DNA of 64,000 nt from Bacteroidota bacterium (GCA_022567305.1 JADFHF010000005.1:1-64000), one strand, 5' to 3'; numbered from the stretch's first letter, positions 1 to 8,573 are shown. Made by a program: numbers and translations. The notes: generated by a model from the letters alone, not told the origin.

Positions 1-699
1 GATGATGCCGTTTTTACCGCCTGCTTCGATCGCCATGTTCGTGAGCGTCATCCGCTCTTCCATGGACAAGTCATACACAGCCGTTCCCGTGAACTCTAGC
101 GCACAATACGTACCTCCGTCAAATCCTATGTCCCCGATGACCGTGAGAATCAGATCCTTAGCCATTAGATACGGAGGAAGTTCACCCTCGAACACGAAGC
201 GCATGGTTTCCGGAATACGAACCCAGATTTTTCCAGTCCCCATAATGAGGGCCGCGTCGCTATTGCCAATACCGGCGGAGAAAAGACCAAACGCACCGGA
301 CGTACAGGTATGGCTATCCGTGCCAAAGAGTACGCTCCCCGGACGATTGAATCCTTCCTCGGCCAGGGCTACGTGGCAGACGCCTTTGTAGCGAGAACTA
401 CCCACGTCGTAATAGTGAGGCAGCTCCTGCTCCGCAGCAAAAACCCTGAGAATCTCAATATTTCGTCGCGCATGGGGATCGGCAGTGAAAATGAAGTGAT
501 CCGGCATGATCACCAGCTTGTCCCGATTCCAAACCCGCGCCGAGTCACCAAATTCCCTCTTAAAAATGTCAATCGTAGGTGGGCCGCAGACGTCGTGGGT
601 CATCAGGATATCGACGTCAATCCAGATGTTCTCCCCAGGCGATATCCGATCACGCCCAGCGTGAGACGCAAGAATTTTCTCCGTGATCGTCTGTCCCAT
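1..699 (-). CDS. leuC: 3-isopropylmalate dehydratase large subunit, partial
   Basis: Aconitase-family dehydratase that isomerises 2- to 3-isopropylmalate in leucine synthesis, using a 4Fe-4S cluster in the cytoplasm. Only the first 233 codons are inside the window; the gene runs off the left edge. The N-terminus (MGQTITEKILA) and the stretches DILMTHDVCGPPT, GTDSHTCTSGAFG and DLSMEERMTLTNM are typical of the shorter, archaeal-like LeuC/HacA type. The ATG is the first start after an in-frame stop at 712-714. It follows leuA by 38 bp in the same direction, so it is read as leuC of a leuBAC(D) operon rather than homoaconitase. Confidence 0.93.
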   Translation of the reverse strand, partial: MGQTITEKILASHAGRDRISPGENIWIDVDILMTHDVCGPPTIDIFKREFGDSARVWNRDKLVIMPDHFIFTADPHARRNIEILRVFAAEQELPHYYDVGSSRYKGVCHVALAEEGFNRPGSVLFGTDSHTCTSGAFGLFSAGIGNSDAALIMGTGKIWVRIPETMRFVFEGELPPYLMAKDLILTVIGDIGFDGGTYCALEFTGTAVYDLSMEERMTLTNMAIEAGGKNGII

Positions 700-737
700 A
701 TCCGTGAATCGCTATAGATTATACCAGGAATCAGTTC

Positions 738-2381
738 TTACGCGACACCGCCCTGGAAGGCCTGCATGATGCCATCATTTACAAACTGGATGGACTCCTC
801 GTCTGCTCGGAATGATGCCAAGCTGTTCAACGCGTTCAGATATGCTTCAGCCGACGCAAACACTACATCCGTACTGCTTGCTTTTCCGGCAAAACAAGGG
901 CCCCCGATCGTGATCAAGACCGAGACTTCGCCGAATGCATCGGCGCCTTCAGAAATCGATCGGATCGAGTAATTAATCAAATCGTGGGCTTCGTTCACGG
1001 CATGATCAATCGCCCGGAAGAGTGCATCGATAGGCCCATCGCCGGTACCCGTTTTTTCCTCTACTTGACCCGTTCTCAGGTGTTTGATCCGAACCACGGC
1101 CTTTGGTTTTTTATCCGTTCCAACGGATACTTCCATGTGAACCAGTTCGTAATGGGGCGTATTTACCGGTGCGGAATGCTCGTTGACCAGATTGAACAGG
1201 TCGATGTCGTTGATCTCCTTTTTTCGATCAGCCAACTTGACGAAGTCCCCATATACTTTTTCCCGGGTGTTCTCGGGAATCAGTATTCCTAATTTTTCGA
1301 GGCGGTTAAAAAGCCCGTGACGACCTGAATGACGACCCAGTCGAATGGACTCGGTCTCCTGCCCCACATCCTCAGCCCGCATGATTTCATAGGTCTCCCG
1401 CATCTTCAGAACACCATCTTGATGGATACCAGCCTCATGACCGAAAGCATTCGACCCGACGATCGCTTTGTTCGGGGGTACAACAAATCCACAGAAGGTG
1501 GAAACCAGCTTGCTCGTGCGCATAAGCAACCTGGTATTGATACCCGTCTTCAGACCGAGCCGATCTTCCCGGACTCGAAGCGCCATGACTACTTCTTCAA
1601 GGGCAGCATTGCCGGCACGTTCACCGATTCCGTTGATCGTGCATTCAATCTGACGCGCTCCGGCTGTGACACCAACAATTGAATTAGCCACGGCGAATCC
1701 AAGATCGTCGTGGCAATGCGTCGAGAAGACGACGTGCTTTGGAATCGTACAATGGGTAAACACCGTCTCGAAAATGGCTGCGTATTCACTTGGAAAACAG
1801 TACCCCGTCGTGTCGGGAAGATTGATGGTCGTCGCACCCGCATCAATGACCGCTTGTATAACTTCACACAGAAACTCATCCCCGGTGCGACCCGCGTCCT
1901 CGGCGCTGAATTCAACGTCGTCCGTGAATGATTTTGCCAGTTGAACCGCTTCGATCGACATTTTAAGAACGGTCTCTCGCTTTTCTTCGAGTGTTTTCCC
2001 GTAGCGATCCTCCCCAAACTTGCTCTGAAGATGAATGTCACTCGTGGCGATAAATGTGTGGATTCTCGTATGCCCACGGTTCAAAAGCGCCTCTCCGGCT
2101 GCCTGCACATCCCCGGGCGTCGCCCGGGATAGCGCACAAATCACGGGACCGTCGATCTCAGTCACGATCCGCTGAACGGTTTCTGCCTGCCCGGGAGACG
2201 AAATCGGGAATCCCGCTTCGATCACGTCAACACCCAGCTCAGCCAACTTGTGCGCGATCTGAATCTTTTCAGGAATGGTCATTCCTGCTCCAGGAGCTTG
2301 TTCGCCGTCTCGAAGGGTCGTGTCGAAGATGACGACTCGATCGGATGGGGGTTGGTACGTACCTGATTTCTTCTTAGTCAT
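738..2381 (-). CDS. leuA: 2-isopropylmalate synthase
   Basis: Condenses acetyl-CoA with 2-oxoisovalerate, the committed step of leucine synthesis. The HMGL-like TIM barrel opens with FDTTLRDGEQAPGAGM near residue 20 and carries the metal-binding HCHDDLGFAVANS motif. The C-terminal part (from about residue 400) is the LeuA dimer/allosteric domain, so feedback by leucine is expected. At 547 residues it is the usual length for the long type. The chosen ATG (2381-2379) shares one base with the leuB stop (TGATG), giving translational coupling; a GTG one codon upstream is possible. Confidence 0.95.
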   Translation of the reverse strand: MTKKKSGTYQPPSDRVVIFDTTLRDGEQAPGAGMTIPEKIQIAHKLAELGVDVIEAGFPISSPGQAETVQRIVTEIDGPVICALSRATPGDVQAAGEALLNRGHTRIHTFIATSDIHLQSKFGEDRYGKTLEEKRETVLKMSIEAVQLAKSFTDDVEFSAEDAGRTGDEFLCEVIQAVIDAGATTINLPDTTGYCFPSEYAAIFETVFTHCTIPKHVVFSTHCHDDLGFAVANSIVGVTAGARQIECTINGIGERAGNAALEEVVMALRVREDRLGLKTGINTRLLMRTSKLVSTFCGFVVPPNKAIVGSNAFGHEAGIHQDGVLKMRETYEIMRAEDVGQETESIRLGRHSGRHGLFNRLEKLGILIPENTREKVYGDFVKLADRKKEINDIDLFNLVNEHSAPVNTPHYELVHMEVSVGTDKKPKAVVRIKHLRTGQVEEKTGTGDGPIDALFRAIDHAVNEAHDLINYSIRSISEGADAFGEVSVLITIGGPCFAGKASSTDVVFASAEAYLNALNSLASFRADEESIQFVNDGIMQAFQGGVA

Positions 2382-3460
2382 CACGCGGCTACCTCTGAAA
2401 GCCGGTTTGCGATTACGTTGGTCATCTCTTTTGTGCCCACTTCTGTTGAATCCTCTGCGAGCATATCAGCGGTTCGATATCCGTCAAGAAGCGCTTGTTC
2501 AACAGCCCTGCGAATTCGTGTTGCCAGTTCGGGTTGGTTTAGTTCTTCAAACAGCATCGCACTGCTGACGATCGCCCCGATCGGATTCGCCTTGTCCATG
2601 CCGGCGATATCCGGTGCCGATCCGTGAACAGGCTCGAATAAACCAACCGTCCCTCCCAAACAGGCAGACGGAAGCATGCCCAATGAGCCCACCAATGTCG
2701 AAGTCAAATCGGAAAGAATGTCTCCAAACATATTCCCAGTGAGCAAAACGTCGAACTGGCGCGGATTCATAACGATTTGCATGGCCGCGTTGTCCACGTA
2801 CATATGGCTCAGCTCAACGTCTGAATAAGCCTGTTGGTGAATCTCAGATACAACATCGCGCCAGAGAATAGAGACTTCCAACACATTCGACTTGTCTATC
2901 GACACCACACTCCCATTTCTCCGGCGCGCCCACTCGAAGGCGACTTGTGCTATCCGCGCAATTTCTGGCTTGGAGTATCGCAGCGTGTTGTAAGCGCTGT
3001 CACTAGCCCGACCCCGGGGCTCCCCAAAATAGATTCCACCGATTAGCTCTCGCACTATAAGCATATCCGTACCCGCAACCACAGAAGGACGAAGCGGAGA
3101 AGCATCTGCGAGAAAATCAGGGACCGTGACCGGTCTGAGATTGGCATACGATCCAAGCGCTTTACGCAGCGCGAGTAATCCATATTCCGGACGCTCTTCG
3201 CGAGCACACACATCCCATTGGGGTCCTCCAACCGCACCCAACAAAATGCCGTCTGAGCGAAGACATGCGTTCAGCGTTTCTTCGGGGAGCGGAAAGCCCG
3301 TTTCATCTGTGGCTGCACCGCCGAAAACATGCTCTTCAAACGAAAGAGATATCCCCGCCTCGGCTGCAGCCAACTCGATCACGTGTCGGGCGGCACGGAT
3401 CACTTCCGGCCCGATTCCGTCTCCCGGTAGCAAAACGATTTTAAATGATTCCTGTCCCAT
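2381..3460 (-). CDS. leuB: 3-isopropylmalate dehydrogenase
   Basis: NAD-dependent oxidative decarboxylase of 3-isopropylmalate. Visible marks are LLPGDGIGPEV at the N-terminus, RELIGGIYFGEPRG mid-protein, the metal/substrate region NMFGDILSDLTSTLVGSLG and EPVHGSAPDIAGMDKANP near the end. The frame is open to 3619, but the ATG at 3460 (MGQESFKIVLLPGD) gives 359 residues, the family length, and begins exactly at the conserved fold. It is the first intact gene of the leftward leu operon, and lies 52 bp downstream of a truncated ilvD stub. Confidence 0.95.
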   Translation of the reverse strand: MGQESFKIVLLPGDGIGPEVIRAARHVIELAAAEAGISLSFEEHVFGGAATDETGFPLPEETLNACLRSDGILLGAVGGPQWDVCAREERPEYGLLALRKALGSYANLRPVTVPDFLADASPLRPSVVAGTDMLIVRELIGGIYFGEPRGRASDSAYNTLRYSKPEIARIAQVAFEWARRRNGSVVSIDKSNVLEVSILWRDVVSEIHQQAYSDVELSHMYVDNAAMQIVMNPRQFDVLLTGNMFGDILSDLTSTLVGSLGMLPSACLGGTVGLFEPVHGSAPDIAGMDKANPIGAIVSSAMLFEELNQPELATRIRRAVEQALLDGYRTADMLAEDSTEVGTKEMTNVIANRLSEVAA

Positions 3461-3512
3461 ATCAACAGCTGGATTTGAAGAAACTGGCCTCGTTAGAGCG
3501 CCAAGTCCGAGT

Positions 3513-3704
3513 CTACCCCTCCTTTTCTTTTGTTTCGAACGAATTGGGAATGAGGTCGATGTACGAATTACAGATCCCGATGAACGGCTTCTGAAAATCA
3601 GACTCGGACTGAATCGCACCGGTAGCCCGTACTAGGCTCCGGTGTGGAGCTCGTTCAAACCCGCTTTTTATGCTGTCGCTCCTCATCGGTCTCTTTTCTG
3701 ACAT
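3513..3704 (-). pseudogene. ilvD: ilvD 5' stub (dihydroxy-acid dehydratase remnant)
   Basis: A 63-codon frame whose residues 7-52 match the conserved IlvD N-terminus: [42 protein letters not shown]. The match then stops abruptly and the frame ends after 11 unrelated residues. The full protein is about 560 residues, so about 90% is missing, including the cluster ligands and active site. The stub lies at the head of the leu operon in the same direction. This fits a deletion of ilvD (and perhaps further ilv genes) that left its promoter and start region in front of leuB. It could still be translated as a leader peptide; that is inference. Confidence 0.8.
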
Positions 3705-3722
3705 GCTGGAATCTCAGATTGG

Positions 3723-3786
3723 GGTCAACCCCTTGATTCGATTTCCAGACCGTTATACCGACGGATGTAGAAGTTTGGGGTTGACC
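3723..3786. promoter_or_regulatory. Inverted repeat upstream of the ilvD stub/leu operon
   Basis: The arms GGTCAACCCC (3723-3732) and GGGGTTGACC (3777-3786) are perfect reverse complements of each other, 44 bp apart. The left arm also lies inside the short palindrome GGGGTCAACCCC at 3721-3732. The right arm is 73 bp upstream of the ilvD-stub ATG. Paired half-sites of this kind suit a dimeric regulator of branched-chain amino acid genes; no regulator is identified. Confidence 0.4.
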
Positions 3787-3792
3787 GTTCGC

Positions 3793-4104
3793 TTAGCCTA
3801 GAATTAGGCTTAGTGTTAGAACGCTTATCAGCGCGACCAGTAGAGCCGCGCCGCTAATAATTCGGTCAATCCCCTTAATAGAAGAGCTTCTTTCTAAATG
3901 AGTCGCACCGTACCCAGTTGATCTTAACCGGGCCATTCTGCATGAAGAATAATGGCTGGTCGAGTGGACCATATCCGTGCGACTCTTTCGGAAATTTTGG
4001 CGAACATACGGCAGCTTATGTCGGAATGCCAATGGTCCAAAATGTTCATTCTGTATTTCCTGCATAACAGACCGTGCAATGGTCGACTCATCGTAATTAT
4101 TCAT
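3793..4104 (-). CDS. Small hypothetical protein with a C-terminal membrane segment
   Basis: Not recognised. The open frame extends back to 4422, but that part would run antisense through the SAM riboswitch, so an internal ATG at 4104 (MNNYDESTIARSV) is preferred, giving 103 residues. The last 24 residues are strongly hydrophobic and end with the protein (IISGAALLVALISVLTLSLI), like a tail-anchored segment. It lies between the divergent leu and met operons, in the leu direction. Coding status is uncertain, with no family match or clear ribosome-binding site. Confidence 0.35.
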   Translation of the reverse strand: MNNYDESTIARSVMQEIQNEHFGPLAFRHKLPYVRQNFRKSRTDMVHSTSHYSSCRMARLRSTGYGATHLERSSSIKGIDRIISGAALLVALISVLTLSLILG

Positions 4105-4197
4105 GAGGATTTGCACGGATCTAATTCCGTCCCTATTATTGGCCTCGCTGAAATGCCCGGCATCGAGTGCCCGGTCAATCTGCACTTTGACATTGTG

Positions 4198-4317
4198 CTC
4201 ATCTAGAAGGACGGAGGGTTCAGGCCCTGAGAAGTCCTGGCAACCCCTGCGCTGCTCCCATGATCGGTTCAGGTAAGGTGCCAATTCCTGCCTCGCCAGT
4301 GAGCGAGGAAAGATGAG
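4198..4317 (+). ncRNA. SAM-I (S-box) riboswitch
   Basis: A 120-nt aptamer. P1 is formed by CTCATCT (4198-4204) and AGATGAG (4311-4317). Inside are the conserved GGAGGG, GGCCCTGAGAAGTCCTGG followed by CAACC, and later GGTGCCAATTCC, in the order and spacing of the SAM-I family. It precedes metX, an aspartokinase and a MetB-family gene, all fitting methionine control. A terminator starts 36 nt downstream of P1, so high SAM should stop transcription before metX. Confidence 0.95.
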
Positions 4318-4352
4318 TGGGAGACTTCGAGCTTCGGGCTCGAGCGCTTTAG

Positions 4353-4387
4353 CCTCTTCCGCTGCATCTTGCGGACGAGGTTTTTTT
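4353..4387 (+). terminator. Riboswitch expression-platform terminator
   Basis: A hairpin with paired segments CCTC/GAGG and CCGC/GCGG (4353-4380) is followed by seven T. It lies between the SAM-I aptamer and metX. A second hairpin just before it (CGAGC/GCTCG, around 4328-4344) could act in the alternative antiterminator fold. The ON/OFF assignment follows the known behaviour of SAM-I switches. Confidence 0.8.
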
Positions 4388-4488
4388 ATATCCTCTCTGC
4401 AACGTAGCTGAAAAGGGCTCACCCCACCCAGATCTCATCTCTTCGGCCTTCGGATGGACACGCGAACCGAGAATAAACTCGACGCACC

Positions 4489-5628
4489 ATGCCGAAAAAG
4501 GTCTGTATTTCTGATTTTCATTTGGAAGGAGGAGGTGTTCTACGAAACGCCTTCATCGTCTATCACTCGTGGGGCTCGCTCAATAGAATGGGCGACAACG
4601 TCATCGTTGTGTGCCACTCGCTAACCAGCGATTCGGATGCAGCTTCGTGGTGGAGCTCCTTGATCGGCCCTGAAAGAGTTCTCGACACGGATCACTATTT
4701 CGTGATTTGTCTGAACACGGTGGGTTCACCCTATGGATCGGTGTCTCCACTCTCAATCAATCCGGATACCGGAGCGAGCTACGGTGCCCGGTTCCCGGAC
4801 GTTACGAACCGGGATACCATCCGGGCCCATCGAGAAGCCCTACGAATTCTCGGAGTGCGGAAGCTTGCACTCGCCATCGGGGGCTCCATGGGCGGAATGC
4901 AGGTTCTCGAATGGGGCTTCCATGGAGACTTTGTCGACGCACTCATCCCAATTGCCGTTGGGGGGAAACACGCTCCTTGGGGCATTGCGTGGACGGAAGC
5001 CCAGCGTCAGGCGATCTATGCAGACCCGAAGTGGAAAGACGGCAATTATCCACCCGACGATGCGCCCGTGGACGGTCTGGCTGTTGCGCGTATGATGGCG
5101 ATAATCTCGTATCGATCGCCCATCGAGTTCGAAGATCGCTTCGGACGACGACCATCTTCCGATGGCCATCCGGGCTTCAGTGTCGAATCCTACCTCCGCC
5201 ATCATGGACAGAAGCTGGTCGACCGATTCGACGCCAACTGCTACGTCCACCTCACGAAGCAGATGAATTCGCATGACGTTTCTAGAGGAAGAGGTCAATA
5301 CGAAAAAGTACTCGGTCAGTTAAGCCAACGGGTGCTTGTCATTGGTGTCTCGAGCGATATGCTGTATCCGATCGAGGAACAGAAAGAACTCGCTTCTCTG
5401 TTGCCTAACGCGGACTTGAAAATTATTGATGCCCCTTTTGGACACGATAGTTTTCTCGTGGTGGCTGATCAGATCGACCGTGTGATCAGGCCCTTTATTG
5501 AACTCCTGGTCGTTGTCGGAGAACGGGGCGGACAGGAGTCTGCTGTAGCCCGGAGTACATCAACCATTCAAACTCTGAATGGCGCAAAAACGTGTTTCCC
5601 AATTCAATCTGAGTTGATATCCAACTAA
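4489..5628 (+). CDS. metX: Homoserine O-acetyltransferase
   Basis: Alpha/beta-hydrolase-fold enzyme that acylates homoserine for direct sulfhydrylation or transsulfuration to methionine. The nucleophile elbow is GGSMGGMQVLEW (Ser near residue 133). The acid is in VIGVSSDMLYPIEEQ and the histidine in PFGHDSFL near residue 325, giving the Ser-Asp-His triad. At 379 residues it has the family length. It is the first gene behind the SAM-I riboswitch and is separated from the next gene by 7 bp, so the three genes form one operon. Acetyl rather than succinyl donor is the family default and is not proven here. Confidence 0.93.
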   Translation: MPKKVCISDFHLEGGGVLRNAFIVYHSWGSLNRMGDNVIVVCHSLTSDSDAASWWSSLIGPERVLDTDHYFVICLNTVGSPYGSVSPLSINPDTGASYGARFPDVTNRDTIRAHREALRILGVRKLALAIGGSMGGMQVLEWGFHGDFVDALIPIAVGGKHAPWGIAWTEAQRQAIYADPKWKDGNYPPDDAPVDGLAVARMMAIISYRSPIEFEDRFGRRPSSDGHPGFSVESYLRHHGQKLVDRFDANCYVHLTKQMNSHDVSRGRGQYEKVLGQLSQRVLVIGVSSDMLYPIEEQKELASLLPNADLKIIDAPFGHDSFLVVADQIDRVIRPFIELLVVVGERGGQESAVARSTSTIQTLNGAKTCFPIQSELISN

Positions 5629-5635
5629 TCGAACC

Positions 5636-6580
5636 ATGTCTACTTTAACTGAATCACGTCCTTTGCCGGTACGCGTGCTCAAATTCGGCGGGTCATCTGT
5701 CGGCGATCCCGGCGCCATTTGCCGCGTCATCGACATCGTTCAAACGAGCGCAACCAAAAACCGCGTTGTCGTGGTCGTCTCGGCGCTCGCCCGAGTCACG
5801 AACACGCTCGACGCCATGCTTCGAGATCCTGCACCGGATCGAGCAAAGGAATTGCTGAACCTGTATCGCCGGCACGTTGATTCCGCCAGGGAATTGCTTT
5901 CGGAAGCGGAGTTGGAAACGTATAGAGCCACTCTCGGAAATCATCTCTCGAACATCATCCCGGCTCTTCGCCGGGTAAACCAACACGCAAGCACACACCT
6001 CGATGCCGCACACATACTCGCCGCCGGTGAACGATTCTCGGTACCCCTTGTGGCCGCTGCTCTTCGAACCGCGGGGCTGAATTCAAGATCGGTCGATGCT
6101 ACGTCGCTGATTCGGGTCGACAGTGTGAGTGAGAGCGACGTCGATCACAAGAAAAGCTACGATCAGATCCGTCGCTGGTACAAGACACTGCAACCCGGTG
6201 AAATACCAATCGTGACCGGTTTTATAGCAGGAGCTCCGTGTGGACGAACCGTTACGCTCGGGCGCGGCGGCAGCGACTTTACCGCATCGCTTCTGGCCAG
6301 CGCCTTGAATGCCAACCTGCTCGAGAGGTGGACCGACGTGGACGGTCTCTTTTCGGCAGATCCGAAAGAATCCGGGAAAGCCGAAAAATATGAGGTTCTC
6401 CGGATGGAGGACGCCGAAATTTTAAACCATGCAAACAAATTGGGAATGCACGAACACACGATTACACCGCTCCTGGCCTCGCGAACTCCGCTTCGGGTGC
6501 GATCCCTTCTTTCCCAGGGCGCGGACACGCTCGTCATTCCGATAACCGAATCTTCACCACGCCGTCTCCGCGCGCAGTGA
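5636..6580 (+). CDS. Aspartate kinase catalytic domain without ACT domains
   Basis: Amino-acid-kinase fold that phosphorylates aspartate, the first step toward homoserine, methionine, threonine and lysine. The nucleotide/substrate motifs are VLKFGGSSVGDP at the N-terminus, LAAGERFSVPL mid-protein, TLGRGGSDFTASL near residue 206 and ERWTDVDGLFSADP near 233. The protein ends at residue 314, right after the kinase domain. The usual C-terminal ACT pair (and the homoserine dehydrogenase half of ThrA/MetL) is absent. Without ACT domains the enzyme should not be feedback-inhibited, leaving the riboswitch as the main control. The stop is clean and the next gene follows after 55 bp. Confidence 0.88.
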   Translation: MSTLTESRPLPVRVLKFGGSSVGDPGAICRVIDIVQTSATKNRVVVVVSALARVTNTLDAMLRDPAPDRAKELLNLYRRHVDSARELLSEAELETYRATLGNHLSNIIPALRRVNQHASTHLDAAHILAAGERFSVPLVAAALRTAGLNSRSVDATSLIRVDSVSESDVDHKKSYDQIRRWYKTLQPGEIPIVTGFIAGAPCGRTVTLGRGGSDFTASLLASALNANLLERWTDVDGLFSADPKESGKAEKYEVLRMEDAEILNHANKLGMHEHTITPLLASRTPLRVRSLLSQGADTLVIPITESSPRRLRAQ

Positions 6581-6635
6581 CCTGCTTTCAAGGCGCAAAA
6601 TTCAATCAGAAAAGTACATCCTAACTCATACCAGT

Positions 6636-7904
6636 ATGGAAAATCAAACACGTTTAGTACTTGCGGGCCAACAGATCGATCGCTGTTATAACAGTATCGT
6701 CCCGCCTCTATATCAAACCGCTATTTTCCGTTTTACGGACATCGGCGAGACGGCTGGATTCGACTATACTCGATCCGGAAATCCAACTCGCAAAACGCTC
6801 GAAGATATCCTGGCCGATCTCGACGGTGGAGCCGGCGCTGTCGCCACGTCCAGCGGTATGGGTGCGGTCTCGACGTTACTGTCAACGCTCGAGGCAGGTT
6901 GCCACGTAATCTGTTCGCACGATTGTTACGGGGGAACGGAACGACTCCTGACAACACTCTCCGAGCAGGGCAAGTTGAGTGTGTCATTTGTCGATCTGTC
7001 GGATCCAGATCTGCTCCTGGACGCAATACAGCCCGGTACAAAACTCGTTTGGATCGAGACCCCATCGAATCCACTCCTCAGGATTATCGACATTCGCGAG
7101 GTATCCGAGATTGCCCGCCAGAACAGCCTACTCGTTGTCGTGGACAACACCTTTCTTTCTCCGCTCGGTCAGAATTCGATTGAATTGGGAGCGGACTACG
7201 TCGTGTATTCGACCACGAAATACATCAATGGGCATTCAGACATGGTTGGAGGTGCTATAATAGCCTCCACGGATAAGCTTAATGAGCAGATTCAGTTCAC
7301 TGCGAACGCCCACGGAACCATAGCGCAGCCTTTTGACTGCTGGTTGGTTCTCAGAGGACTCAAGACGCTATTTCTTCGTCTGCAGCAGCACGAAGAGAAT
7401 GCGCATGCGGTGGCCGATTTCCTTACCCACCATCGCGCCGTGAAGCAGGTCTTTTATCCCGGCTTACAGGACCACGTCGGTCATGAAACCGCGAGCCGGC
7501 AGCAGCATCTCTATGGAGGGATGGTGTCTTTTGAACTCAGAGGTACGATCGAACACGTGAATCGGGTACTCATCGGGACCAAGATATTCGCCCTCGCAGA
7601 ATCGCTCGGCGGTGTCGAATCCCTGATTGAACACCCTGCTACGATGAGCCATGCTTCAATGCGGCCCGAACAGAGGGTAGCGTCAGGAATTACGGATGGC
7701 GTCATCCGGCTCTCCGTCGGAATAGAGAACGCAGACGATTTGATCAGGGATCTCGCACGAGCGCTCGATTGTCTCCACGTCGATCTTGGTTCAGGACATC
7801 TAAATTCAGAACATCTGAGTTCAGAACATCTGAGTTCAGAACATCTGGGCCAAGAAGAGCTGCAGCAAAATAAGCAGGGGCCAGACACGCTGGTCCCGGC
7901 CTAG
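6636..7904 (+). CDS. Cys/Met-metabolism PLP enzyme (cystathionine gamma-synthase-like)
   Basis: Fold-type I PLP enzyme of the MetB/MetC/MetZ group, the last step acting on the acyl-homoserine made by MetX. YTRSGNPTRKTLE, SSGMGAVSTLL, WIETPSNP, VVDNTFLSP and the PLP-lysine region YSTTKYINGHSDMVGG are all present, as is the C-terminal RLSVGIENADDLI. Whether it uses cysteine (MetB) or sulfide (MetZ) cannot be told from motifs alone, so no symbol is given. An unusual tail of about 40 residues carries repeats of the type LSSEH encoded by a 15-bp tandem repeat. The stop overlaps that of the convergent nth gene. Confidence 0.92.
   Translation: MENQTRLVLAGQQIDRCYNSIVPPLYQTAIFRFTDIGETAGFDYTRSGNPTRKTLEDILADLDGGAGAVATSSGMGAVSTLLSTLEAGCHVICSHDCYGGTERLLTTLSEQGKLSVSFVDLSDPDLLLDAIQPGTKLVWIETPSNPLLRIIDIREVSEIARQNSLLVVVDNTFLSPLGQNSIELGADYVVYSTTKYINGHSDMVGGAIIASTDKLNEQIQFTANAHGTIAQPFDCWLVLRGLKTLFLRLQQHEENAHAVADFLTHHRAVKQVFYPGLQDHVGHETASRQQHLYGGMVSFELRGTIEHVNRVLIGTKIFALAESLGGVESLIEHPATMSHASMRPEQRVASGITDGVIRLSVGIENADDLIRDLARALDCLHVDLGSGHLNSEHLSSEHLSSEHLGQEELQQNKQGPDTLVPA
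7790..7849 (+). repeat. 15-bp tandem repeat inside the MetB-like C-terminal tail
   Basis: Four consecutive 15-bp units, starting at 7790, 7805, 7820 and 7835; the middle two (TTCAGAACATCTGAG) are identical and the outer two differ at one to three bases. The unit is a multiple of three, so it adds five residues (LSSEH or LNSEH) per copy without shifting the frame. It lies beyond the conserved end of the enzyme. Confidence 0.9.
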
Positions 7905-8551
7905 ACGACCGTTACATCCAACCCATTCCGTTGACAGGTCCCGATCAGCGGGCATCGATCGCACGCGGGATTCCGTGCGTGGCAAATGGCGCGTCCGTGT
8001 AGAATAATCGCATGCCCCAGAAATATCCACTCCTCGGGAGGGAACACTTGCATGAGATCCTTCTCAACTTTCACCGGATCGGTCTGCCGGGTAAATCCAA
8101 TCCGTAAAGCCAGTCGCTTGATATGTGTATCAACTACGAACCCTGAGGGGATTCCGAAGTACGTCCCGAGTACGACGTTGGCTGTTTTTCTGGCCACGCC
8201 AGGCAGTCGAATCAGCTCTTCCATCGTTTGAGGAACCTCGCCTCCAAACTCATCCATAAGCATGTTTGCGGCTCCCAGCACCGATCTAGTTTTGTTTCGG
8301 AAAAAGCCCGTGGAGCGGATTTCATCCGAGAATACGGCCGGGTCAGCATTGGCGAACGCTTCGATCGTAGCGTATTTTTTGAAGAGTGAATCGGTTACTC
8401 GGTTTACGTTCACATCGGTCGTTTGGGCCGACAGGATCGTCGCGAAGAGCAGCTCGTGCGCCGCGCGGTGCACTAAGGCGCAGTTGGCATCGGGATACCA
8501 CTCGTGAAGGACGGCGACGACCGTGGCTGCATCAGGTGCGGGCTTCAGCAT
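7901..8551 (-). CDS. nth: Endonuclease III
   Basis: DNA glycosylase/AP lyase for oxidised pyrimidines in base-excision repair. The helix-hairpin-helix is LPGVARKTANVV with the catalytic lysine, and the essential aspartate is in VDTHIKRLALRIG. The 4Fe-4S ligands near the end fit C-X6-C-X2-C-X5-C (CHARNPACDRCPLIGTC). The ATG at 8551 (MLKPAPDAATVV) gives 216 residues, the normal length; the frame is open further upstream but would overlap def. It runs downstream of def with a 22-bp gap and its stop shares CTAG with the convergent MetB-like gene. Confidence 0.95.
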   Translation of the reverse strand: MLKPAPDAATVVAVLHEWYPDANCALVHRAAHELLFATILSAQTTDVNVNRVTDSLFKKYATIEAFANADPAVFSDEIRSTGFFRNKTRSVLGAANMLMDEFGGEVPQTMEELIRLPGVARKTANVVLGTYFGIPSGFVVDTHIKRLALRIGFTRQTDPVKVEKDLMQVFPPEEWIFLGHAIILHGRAICHARNPACDRCPLIGTCQRNGLDVTVV

Positions 8552-8573
8552 AATATTTTTCTCGCGTGAAGAG

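Noticed and set aside
3793-4422. Full 209-codon minus-strand ORF including the riboswitch region
   Set aside because: Its first half is antisense to a structured RNA; only the shorter version from 4104 is kept as tentative.
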